Assembly (NCBI GenBank): GCA_964342585.1
Contig: CAYFHK010000084.1
Location: forward strand, 1-11,652
Direction of reading: 5' to 3'
DNA length: 11,652 bases
Source: Parvularcula sp964342585
Lineage (GTDB): Bacteria; Pseudomonadota; Alphaproteobacteria; Caulobacterales; Parvularculaceae
In this document: piece after piece, positions 6,229 through 11,652 of the stretch
Layout: every line of letters begins with the position of its first letter
How positions within the stretch are numbered: the first letter of the stretch is position 1
Made by a program: the position numbers and the translations under genes
Notes under the pieces: generated by a model
The model's input: only the letters and a program-made list of their open reading frames with translations
Told to the model about the DNA's origin: nothing
The model's database searches: none

Positions 6229-6971
6229 CAGGCGGCCGGGCGCTCCCGCCGTCGGCGCAGCATCACCAGGTAGACGCCCACAAGACCCGCCGCGAGACCG
6301 TACCAAGTGATGGCATAGCCCAAATGCCTGTTGGAGAATTCGATCCGCGTGGTGCCGCCTAAGGGCATGGTCCCTGGCGCGGTGTTATCATTTCGGTCAA
6401 TCATCAGGGCGGTGATCACCTCGTCCGCCGCATCAGGCACTAAGTAATTGGCGAGGGGTGGGCCCGCGCGGCTGTAGAAACGGCCAGCATTAAGATCAGG
6501 CGGCGCTGCGAACGGCCCCGTCTCGGCCACCCAATCGCGCGCCAACCCTGTAATCGCGCCTTGATCGGTGAAGTCGGCCACGGCACTCGTCGCGGCATCG
6601 CTGACAAAGCCGTGATTGACGAGCACGATCTCGCCCACCCGCGGCCCTGCCGTGATCCGCTGGGCAGTGAACACATACCACCCAGGCGTCCCGTCATAGA
6701 GCCCCTGAACCAGCGCGCGCCTATCCGAAGCGGGTGCAGTTTCGACGGACACCGGTCGATAGGTGGGGATCTCTCCATCTTGCGAGAGGATGTCTATGAG
6801 GGGGATCGGCGCCGCATTCACCCGCGCCTCAACGGTGGAGATCAGCTCTTCTTTCCATTGCAGGCGCATGACCTGCCAGGTGCCCAAACTGATCAACACG
6901 CCGAGGGCGAGGAGGACACCGATGGAGAGGAATGGACGGCGCCAAGGCGGATCAAATCGAAGGGCGCTCAC
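6228..6971 (-). CDS. SURF1-family cytochrome c oxidase assembly protein
   Basis: SURF1 (Shy1) proteins help insert heme a into subunit I of aa3-type cytochrome oxidase. The 247-residue product has the family layout: an N-terminal membrane helix (about 14-34) running into SLGTWQVMRLQWKEEL; a periplasmic domain with EIPTYRPVSV, GWYVFTAQRI and LVNHGFV; and a C-terminal helix (about 218-238) preceded by EFSNRHLGYAITWYGLA, matching the family NxHLxYAxTW motif. In LVNHGFV a His stands where the family I remember has Arg (VNRGWV). The start is GTG at 6971, overlapping the DUF983 stop as GTGA, so translation is probably coupled. It sits between DUF983 and the BCCT gene, downstream of oxidase subunit III, the usual context for this family. 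Confidence 0.93.
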   Translation of the reverse strand: MSALRFDPPWRRPFLSIGVLLALGVLISLGTWQVMRLQWKEELISTVEARVNAAPIPLIDILSQDGEIPTYRPVSVETAPASDRRALVQGLYDGTPGWYVFTAQRITAGPRVGEIVLVNHGFVSDAATSAVADFTDQGAITGLARDWVAETGPFAAPPDLNAGRFYSRAGPPLANYLVPDAADEVITALMIDRNDNTAPGTMPLGGTTRIEFSNRHLGYAITWYGLAAGLVGVYLVMLRRRRERPAA

Positions 6972-7354
6972 TCGAGGCGCCCCTCCGCCGCTTTATTCCG
7001 ATACTGCATAGCGAAGAGGATCGCCTTGGCCGGGCGCAGCAGCAATGCGGTCAATGCGCCCGTGAAGCCAAACGCAAGGAGCAATGTGAGCCAAGGCGGC
7101 GCCCCAAATGCGAACCGCACAATCACGGCGAACAGCACAGCGAACGTGCCAACAATCGACATCACGAAAAACGCAGGACCGTCGCCTGAATCCGCGATGC
7201 GATAGTCTAAGCCGCAGCTTGGGCACTGATCTTTAAGGCCGAGAAAGCCATCGAAAAGCTGGCCGCGACCGCACCGAGGACACTTCCCCGCCATGCCAAC
7301 CTTCATGGGGCTTTGGGGCGGGAAGTAGACGTCGGCGTTCGGATCGTCGGGCAC
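6968..7354 (-). CDS. DUF983 zinc-ribbon membrane protein
   Basis: A 128-residue protein of the DUF983 family, commonly found beside ctaE and SURF1 in alphaproteobacteria; its molecular role is not established. It starts with a likely zinc ribbon, CPRCG (C25, C28) and CPSCG (C44, C47), then the family motif DSGDGPAFFVM (55-65). Two hydrophobic helices follow (about 61-83 and 87-106) and a basic tail. The GTG at 7354 is chosen because TAAGGG at 7362-7367 gives a Shine-Dalgarno 7 nt away; the TAA of that site is also the stop codon of ctaE. An internal Met (residue 17) could be an alternative start. Given the context, a role in oxidase assembly is a fair inference but is not shown by the sequence. 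Confidence 0.9.
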   Translation of the reverse strand: MPDDPNADVYFPPQSPMKVGMAGKCPRCGRGQLFDGFLGLKDQCPSCGLDYRIADSGDGPAFFVMSIVGTFAVLFAVIVRFAFGAPPWLTLLLAFGFTGALTALLLRPAKAILFAMQYRNKAAEGRLE

Positions 7355-7364
7355 GCGCCGTCCC

Positions 7365-8291
7365 TTAGGAGAGCATCCCCTGATTGCCGAGGATATAGAT
7401 CATCGCGAAGAGGAAGAGCCACACCACGTCGACAAAGTGCCAGTACCAGGCCGCGGACTCGAAGCCGAAATGGCGTTCGGCGGTGAATTGCCCCGCAAGG
7501 CCCCGGAACAAGCAGACCGCAAGGAAGATGGTGCCGACCAACACATGGAAGCCGTGGAAACCGGTCGCCATGAAGAAGCTCGAGCCATAGATTGACCCAC
7601 CGGAGAAGCTGAACATGTCGCCAGCCAGCGCTTCGTAATACTCAACGCCCTGGAAGAAGCTGAACACAACGCCGAGCGCGACAGTCGACACGAGGCCCCA
7701 GATGAAACCGCGCTGGTCGCCAACCGTGATCGCGTGGTGTGCCCAAGTGACTGTCGTACCCGACAACAAGAGGATCAGCGTGTTGACCAGCGGCAACTGC
7801 CACGGGCTGAGCGGGCGGACGCCTTCGGGCGGCCACTGCCCACCAAGGGCGTGGAATTTCGCATCGTTCTGCAAGAAGGCTGGCAGCCCAGCGTTGTTCA
7901 GCATCTGCGTGCCGTCGGCGAGCAGGATGGCATCCCCTGCCGTCGGGTAAAGCGCGCCCGCAAAGAACGCCCAGAACCACGCTACGAAGAACATAACCTC
8001 GGACATGATGAACAGCACGACGCCGTAGCGGAAACCGATCCGCACCACGGAGGAGGTGTTCTCTCCGCGCAGGCTTTCGAGCGTTACGTCACGCCACCAA
8101 CCGGCCATCGTGAAGAGCACGCCGACAAAGCCCAAGATGAATACCCAGGGGCCCGACATGCCGAAAAGCTTGATCTCTGAATAGCTCCACACGATCGCGC
8201 CGAGCATCATCACAGCAGCGAATGCGGAGCCGACAAGCGGCCACGGGCTTGGATTGACGAGGTGATAATCGTGTTTGACGTCGCCGGCCAT
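7365..8291 (-). CDS. ctaE: Cytochrome c oxidase subunit III
   Basis: Core subunit III of an aa3-type heme-copper oxidase in the inner membrane; it stabilises subunit I and supports proton uptake. The 308-residue product has about seven hydrophobic helices. Clear COX3 marks are HDYHLVNPSPWPL at the N-terminus, IMSEVMFFVAWFWAFF with the conserved E98, TWAHHAI, FFQGVEYYEA, ATGFHGFHVLVGTIFL (242-257) and AAWYWHFVDVVWLFLF. The loop between helices 3 and 4 (about 115-155) is long, as in many bacterial forms. It starts the operon ctaE-DUF983-SURF1-BCCT. No ctaG or ctaB lies directly upstream; instead a divergent TIR gene starts 202 bp away. TAGAAT at about 8309-8314 on the minus strand resembles a -10 box, but no good -35 is seen. 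Also called coxC. Confidence 0.97.
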   Translation of the reverse strand: MAGDVKHDYHLVNPSPWPLVGSAFAAVMMLGAIVWSYSEIKLFGMSGPWVFILGFVGVLFTMAGWWRDVTLESLRGENTSSVVRIGFRYGVVLFIMSEVMFFVAWFWAFFAGALYPTAGDAILLADGTQMLNNAGLPAFLQNDAKFHALGGQWPPEGVRPLSPWQLPLVNTLILLLSGTTVTWAHHAITVGDQRGFIWGLVSTVALGVVFSFFQGVEYYEALAGDMFSFSGGSIYGSSFFMATGFHGFHVLVGTIFLAVCLFRGLAGQFTAERHFGFESAAWYWHFVDVVWLFLFAMIYILGNQGMLS

Positions 8292-8381
8292 GCGCTTGGT
8301 CCCGTTCTATTCTAGTCTTAAAGCTTCGCGTTCGTTCGCAGCGCAGCACCGATAGCCGCCACCGCCGCGAAGATCAAATCC

Positions 8382-8428
8382 AAACAACGCCCTTTCGTGT
8401 CGCAGATTGCGTAAAGGTCACGTTGTTT
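8382..8428. repeat. 47-bp interrupted palindrome in the ctaE / TIR-gene divergent region
   Basis: Three nested inverted repeats share one centre near 8406. AAACAACG (8382-8389) pairs with CGTTGTTT (8421-8428), CCTTT (8391-8395) with AAAGG (8413-8417), and CGCA (8401-8404) with TGCG (8408-8411). That makes 17 matched positions per arm. It lies about 90 bp from the ctaE start and 65 bp from the TIR start. It could be an operator for a dimeric regulator, a cruciform or an RNA stem-loop; it resembles no motif I know. A smaller hairpin, CGCCG/CGGCG at 8446-8459, lies in the leader of the TIR gene. Confidence 0.5.
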
Positions 8429-8493
8429 TATCGCTTGACCCAAAGCGCCGGGTTCGGCGGACTGTCTAGAGGGTTCGGGGGAGAGATCATCCA

Positions 8494-9375
8494 GTGAGCG
8501 AGATCGAAGAGAAGTATGTATTCATCTCGTATAATCGCGAGGACACACGACGCGTCAAAAGCGTCTTGAAAGCGCTCGACAAGGCCAACATCGCCTATTG
8601 GATCGACGAGACGGGGATTGAGCCCAGCGCAAACTGGGCGCGCACGATCAAGCGGAAAGTCGAGGGCGCGAGCGCTTTTGTGCTCTTTCAGTCGAAGGCC
8701 TATCACCGGCGCGAAGGCTCTTTTTTGCACAAAGAGATCGAGATCGCGGTGGATCACATCCGGCGCTATCACCCCGAGACCCGTTGGTTCTTCACCTATC
8801 AGCTCGACAAAGTGCCCCCGCCTGATGTTACGATCGATACCGATCGCAACCTCAGGGACTACCATGTGATTGAGGCGTGGAAGGCGCCCCGCCGGTCGCG
8901 GAAAACACTGGTACAGCATCTGAACGAGATATTGTTAAATCCTGATGCTGATCTCGCACAGTTGAGACTAACAAATGCTTCGGATGTAGATGGATATTTT
9001 TTGCTTTTTTCCGAATACGATCTCCCGTCTTCTCAAGTACCATCCGAATTCAACATCAAATCTTTTTTTGAGGACACGCTCGATATTTCTGTCTTACGTT
9101 TGCCAGCGAAGCGCGGACGAACGATATATTTCGATATACCAGCAGGTGAATGGCGTCTAACATTCGTGAACTATTCCGGAGGTGGGCTCGCTACAATTGT
9201 CACGAGGGCGGTTTTCGGGATTGCGGCGCCGATACGGATCGCCTCGCTGTTGGACCTCGATATCGCACCAAGACAGCGCATTCATCTAAATGCCGTCACA
9301 ACAAAGAATACGGGGCCGGTTTGGTCGATCCGTCCAAGCGACTACTACTTTACCATCGAAAAAGTCGGTGATTGA
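8494..9375 (+). CDS. TIR-domain protein with an unrecognised beta-rich C-terminal domain
   Basis: A 293-residue soluble protein, no signal peptide. Residues 1 to about 135 form a TIR domain: strand A YVFISYNRED, IAYWIDETGIEPSANW in the BB-loop region, ASAFVLFQSKAY, then SFLHKEIEIAV. E81 falls where the NADase catalytic glutamate of the SxWCxxE motif lies. Many bacterial TIR proteins cleave NAD+ or make cyclic ADP-ribose signals in defence, so a defence or toxin role is likely but inferred. Residues about 146-293 have strand-like stretches (LRLTNASDVDGYFLLF, RTIYFDIPAGEWRLTFVNY, WSIRPSDYYFTIEK) and match no domain I recognise. The GTG start at 8494 is fixed by GGGGGAGAG at 8477-8485, 8 nt upstream. 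The DNA from about 8930 to 9110 is near 43% GC, against 57% at 8521-8700. The gene stands alone: divergent from ctaE and convergent with a small membrane-protein gene, with no adjacent sensor or partner. Confidence 0.85.
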   Translation: MSEIEEKYVFISYNREDTRRVKSVLKALDKANIAYWIDETGIEPSANWARTIKRKVEGASAFVLFQSKAYHRREGSFLHKEIEIAVDHIRRYHPETRWFFTYQLDKVPPPDVTIDTDRNLRDYHVIEAWKAPRRSRKTLVQHLNEILLNPDADLAQLRLTNASDVDGYFLLFSEYDLPSSQVPSEFNIKSFFEDTLDISVLRLPAKRGRTIYFDIPAGEWRLTFVNYSGGGLATIVTRAVFGIAAPIRIASLLDLDIAPRQRIHLNAVTTKNTGPVWSIRPSDYYFTIEKVGD

Positions 9376-9382
9376 CCTTGGC

Positions 9383-9703
9383 CTAATCGTGCAAACGCGG
9401 GTTCGTCTTTTCGATCGTGACTTGGATCACGCGCGGTGAGCGGTGCTTCAACCGCAGCATGGCGTCATCCATTTTGGGATATTTCCGGCGCAGATTCCGC
9501 ACCAGCTTTTGCACGGGCTTAAAGTATGGCGCGAGCAGCGCGAGCCCCAACGCGATCATGATGAGCCCGAGCGGAATGGGCATCGGCAACACGACCATGC
9601 CGGCCAACACCAGGAAACTTCCGGTGATTTTATGGAGTAAGGCGAGCAGGCCGGCCGTCACAGTTGGTTCATCACTCGTTAACGCGTGGGTGGACTTAAT
9701 CAC
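9383..9703 (-). CDS. Small membrane protein, possibly PGPGW-like
   Basis: A 106-residue protein with one hydrophobic hairpin or two short helices (about 18-58) and a basic, cytoplasmic-looking tail rich in Arg and Lys (KPVQKLVRNLRRKYPK). The layout, hydrophobic block then ALGLALLAPYFKP, resembles small PGPGW-type membrane proteins of unknown function. The central motif here reads VLPMPIPLG instead of Pro-Gly-Pro-Gly-Trp, so the match is loose. The start is GTG at 9703; no strong Shine-Dalgarno is visible and the start could be further in. The gene converges on the TIR gene (7-bp gap) and is divergent from ubiD. It is read as real because its codons keep the GC-rich pattern and the hydrophobic block is coherent. 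Function unknown. Confidence 0.62.
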   Translation of the reverse strand: MIKSTHALTSDEPTVTAGLLALLHKITGSFLVLAGMVVLPMPIPLGLIMIALGLALLAPYFKPVQKLVRNLRRKYPKMDDAMLRLKHRSPRVIQVTIEKTNPRLHD

Positions 9704-9870
9704 ATCGAGAGCTCAGCGCAATCTAGACTGAACCCATGACGGTCGGGTTAAGCGCATTTGCCGCTCCGCCCAGACCGCTGCGGGATGGTGCCAGATCGTG
9801 GCAAAAACGAGGCCACCGCGGCGCTACGTCCACCTTCTCTTTGCGCCGAAAGCCCGCCATAGAGCCGCGC

Positions 9871-11370
9871 ATGCCCTATAAATCCCTGCGCGACTTCATC
9901 GACGTCCTCGAAGCCAATAACGATCTGGTGCGCATCAGCGAGCCGGTCTCGACGGTCCTCGAGATGACGGAGCTGCACCGACGGGTCTTGGCGAAGGGTG
10001 GCCCTGCCCTTTTGTTCGAGCGCCCGATTATGCCCGATGGCCGCGAGAGCGACATCCCCGTCTTGGTCAATCTCTTCGGCACCGTGGAGCGGGTCGCGCG
10101 CGCCGTGACCTTTGGCGGGAAGACCCGCACCACCGGCGCGGAGTTGCGCGAAGTCGGCGAGACCTTGGCCTTCCTTCGCCAGCCCGAGCCGCCGCAAGGC
10201 CTGAAAGACGCAATGGAGCTACTGCCGCTCGCCAAACAGGTGCTCGCGATGCGGCCTTCCTCCGTGCGTCGCGCCCCCTGCCAAGAGGTGGTGCTGGAGG
10301 GCGATGATATCGACCTGGAAGCCCTCCCCATACAGACTTGTTGGCCGGGTGAGCCCGCGCCGCTCATCACCTGGCCGCTGATCGTGACGAAGGGGCCGGG
10401 CGATGCGCGGGAGGATAATTTCAATCTCGGCATCTACCGGATGCAGCGCCTGTCGAAAAACAAGACGATCATGCGTTGGCTGAAACATCGCGGCGGCGCG
10501 CAACACCATCAGCGGTGGGCGAAGGAAAAGTCAGAGCCGCTGCCCGCCGCAGCTGTTCTCGGCGCCGATCCGGGGACGATCTTGGCGGCGGTCACGCCTG
10601 TGCCCGATACGTTGTCGGAATATCAGTTCGCGGGACTGTTGCGCGGCAAGAAAGCGGAGCTGGTCGACTGCAAGACCGTGCCGTTGAAAGTCCCGGCCGA
10701 GGCGGAAATCGTGCTCGAGGGCTATGTCTCGCTCGATGAGTATGCGGATGAAGGCCCCTATGGCGACCACACCGGCTACTATAACTCTGTTGAGCGCTTC
10801 CCCGTCTTCACCGTGACGGCGATCACGCGACGTGAAAAACCCATCTATCTCTCGACCTTCACCGGGCGCCCGCCGGATGAACCCTCCGTGCTCGGCGAAG
10901 CGCTGAATGAGGTTTTCATCCCCCTCCTCCAGCAGCAATTCCCCGAGATTGTGGATTTCTGGCTGCCGCCGGAGGGCTGCTCTTACCGCATCGCGGTGAT
11001 CAGCATGAAGAAGGCCTATCCGGGCCACGCCAAGCGCGTGATGCTGGGCGCGTGGTCCTATCTTCGGCAGTTCATGTACACCAAATGGGTGATCGTCGTG
11101 GATGCCGATATCAATACGCGCGATTGGAAAGATGTTTGGTGGGCCATCACCACCAAGATGGATCCCGCGCGCGATATCACAATGCTGGAGAACACCCCGA
11201 TCGACTATCTCGACTTTGCCTCGCCCGTCTCCGGTTTAGGGTCGAAGATCGGCCTAGATGCCACAGACAAATGGCCCGGTGAGACCAATCGCGAATGGGG
11301 CGAGGTGTTAGAAATGGAAAAGTCGGTCACGGATAAGGTGACCGACTTGATGCAGCGTCTATCGCTTTAA
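9871..11370 (+). CDS. ubiD: UbiD-family 4-hydroxy-3-polyprenylbenzoate decarboxylase
   Basis: UbiD decarboxylates the prenylated 4-hydroxybenzoate intermediate of ubiquinone synthesis, using prenylated FMN supplied by UbiX. The 499-residue product has the usual length (the E. coli protein is close to 500). It begins in the family manner, YKSLRDFIDVLEANNDLVRI, and carries LITWPLIVTKGPG, NFNLGIYRMQ (183-192) and WLKHRGGAQHH (203-213) of the cofactor and metal site. The acidic block EGYVSLDEYADEGPYGDHTG (283-302) holds E290 and E294 beside the active site. The ATG at 9871 is chosen because homology begins there; the in-frame ATG at 9736 adds 45 residues, Arg-rich and unlike the family. No ubiX is seen nearby. 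The last codons contain an 11-bp inverted repeat that may terminate the convergent gene. Confidence 0.94.
   Translation: MPYKSLRDFIDVLEANNDLVRISEPVSTVLEMTELHRRVLAKGGPALLFERPIMPDGRESDIPVLVNLFGTVERVARAVTFGGKTRTTGAELREVGETLAFLRQPEPPQGLKDAMELLPLAKQVLAMRPSSVRRAPCQEVVLEGDDIDLEALPIQTCWPGEPAPLITWPLIVTKGPGDAREDNFNLGIYRMQRLSKNKTIMRWLKHRGGAQHHQRWAKEKSEPLPAAAVLGADPGTILAAVTPVPDTLSEYQFAGLLRGKKAELVDCKTVPLKVPAEAEIVLEGYVSLDEYADEGPYGDHTGYYNSVERFPVFTVTAITRREKPIYLSTFTGRPPDEPSVLGEALNEVFIPLLQQQFPEIVDFWLPPEGCSYRIAVISMKKAYPGHAKRVMLGAWSYLRQFMYTKWVIVVDADINTRDWKDVWWAITTKMDPARDITMLENTPIDYLDFASPVSGLGSKIGLDATDKWPGETNREWGEVLEMEKSVTDKVTDLMQRLSL
11318..11348 (-). terminator. Possible terminator of the VOC gene inside the end of ubiD
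   Basis: AAGTCGGTCAC (11320-11330) and GTGACCGACTT (11338-11348) form a perfect 11-bp stem with a 7-nt loop. On the minus strand TTTT (the A-run at 11318-11321) closes and follows the stem, 35 nt after the stop of the convergent VOC gene. The T-run is short, so termination may be partial. On the plus strand the repeat encodes ubiD residues. Confidence 0.45.
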
Positions 11371-11382
11371 GCCGCAGTCGGA

Positions 11383-11652
11383 CTACGCGTCCGGCGGCAA
11401 TTGGCAGAAGCTACAGATTTTGTTGCCGTCAGGATCCCGCAAATACGCGCCATAGGCATTGCCGGGCGCCTTAGGGCGTTTTCCCGGCGGCCCGTCGCAG
11501 GTGCCGCCCGCTTCTAGACCCGCTTTGTGGAAAGCATCTACCTCCTCTTTCGAGGCAGCCTTAAAGCCGATGGTGCCGCCATTCGCGAACGTCGCAGGCT
11601 CACCATTTGCAGGGCTCCCGACACCGAAGGCCATGCCATCGTGCCGGTAGAA
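11383..11652 (-). CDS. VOC-superfamily (glyoxalase-like) protein, C-terminal part
   Basis: The minus-strand frame runs from the window edge to a TAG at 11383-11385, about 90 codons; its start is outside. The end reads GNAYGAYLRDPDGNKICSF, the typical closing strand of vicinal oxygen chelate (glyoxalase/dioxygenase/bleomycin-resistance) folds, where the aspartate-proline-aspartate-glycine turn leads to the last strand. Earlier, TIGFKAASKEEVDAFHKAGLEAGG is the usual beta strand plus helix of a VOC module. The substrate cannot be told; many such genes are unassigned lactoylglutathione-lyase-like proteins. An ATG at 11634 lies inside the domain and six more in-frame codons precede it in the window, so it is not taken as the start. 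It converges on ubiD with a 12-bp gap. Confidence 0.82.
   Translation of the reverse strand, partial: FYRHDGMAFGVGSPANGEPATFANGGTIGFKAASKEEVDAFHKAGLEAGGTCDGPPGKRPKAPGNAYGAYLRDPDGNKICSFCQLPPDA

Noticed and set aside
6229..6306. Longer BCCT start at 6306
   Set aside because: It adds 26 Gly/Arg/Pro-rich residues inside SURF1; the TGATG coupled start at 6228 gives a normal BCCT N-terminus.
8435..8463. Sigma-70 promoter for the TIR gene starting at TTGACC
   Set aside because: The -35 match is good but no -10-like hexamer lies 16-19 nt downstream (the sequence there is GC-rich).
9345..9430. Shared terminator between the TIR gene and the convergent small membrane gene
   Set aside because: Only a distant ATCGAAAA/TTTTCGAT pair and a 5-bp CGTGA/TCACG stem are visible, without a proper T-run.
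8292..9735. A multigene defence island around the TIR gene
   Set aside because: The flanking genes are an oxidase subunit, a small membrane protein and ubiD; no nuclease, sensor, recombinase or phage gene is present in the window.
9736..9870. Longer ubiD start at 9736
   Set aside because: The 45 extra residues are Arg-rich and lie before the standard UbiD beginning; they look like leader DNA read through.
11371..11398. Terminator directly after ubiD
   Set aside because: GCCGC/GCGGC with GGAC/GTCC can pair, but the stem is asymmetric and AATTGG follows instead of a T-run.

Overview
The window comes from a GC-rich alphaproteobacterial chromosome. Three things point there: an F0-only ATP synthase operon (atpI-atpB-atpE-atpF'-atpF with no F1 genes after it), the pairing of b' and b stator subunits, and the cytochrome oxidase subunit III / DUF983 / SURF1 order. 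The order within the class cannot be fixed by eye. From memory, smc next to the F0 operon also occurs in Caulobacter, and a marine Parvularculales/Hyphomonadaceae-type organism would fit. No tRNA, rRNA, CRISPR array or insertion sequence was found.

Layout. 2-1102 (+) is the C-terminal third of the SMC condensin ATPase; its 5' part is cut by the window edge. 1115-1654 (-) is a small coiled-coil lipoprotein that converges on smc. 1882-4682 (+) is the F0 operon atpI, atpB (a), atpE (c), atpF' (b'), atpF (b). RNA hairpins lie on both sides of atpE and an intrinsic terminator follows atpF. 8291-4738 (-) is a tightly packed four-gene operon: ctaE (COX3), a DUF983 zinc-ribbon membrane protein, SURF1, and a BCCT-family transporter. 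Its last three junctions are a 10-nt gap, a GTGA overlap and a TGATG overlap. 8494-9375 (+) is a TIR-domain protein, divergent from ctaE across a 202-bp gap that holds a 47-bp interrupted palindrome. 9383-9703 (-) is a small membrane protein. 9871-11370 (+) is UbiD, the ubiquinone-pathway decarboxylase. 11383-11652 (-) is the C-terminal end of a VOC/glyoxalase-like protein, cut by the window edge.

How the genes fit together. Most of the window serves oxidative phosphorylation: the proton channel and stator of ATP synthase, an oxidase core subunit with its assembly factor, and a ubiquinone biosynthesis enzyme. The exceptions are the structural-maintenance ATPase, the solute transporter riding on the oxidase operon, and the TIR protein. 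The TIR protein is the best candidate for something undescribed. It has an N-terminal TIR domain with the expected catalytic glutamate, followed by about 145 residues of a beta-rich domain I do not recognise. The DNA at the start of that domain is clearly poorer in GC than its surroundings.

A recurring structural theme is that convergent gene pairs share terminators that reach into the neighbouring gene: the end of smc, the end of the BCCT gene, and the end of ubiD.
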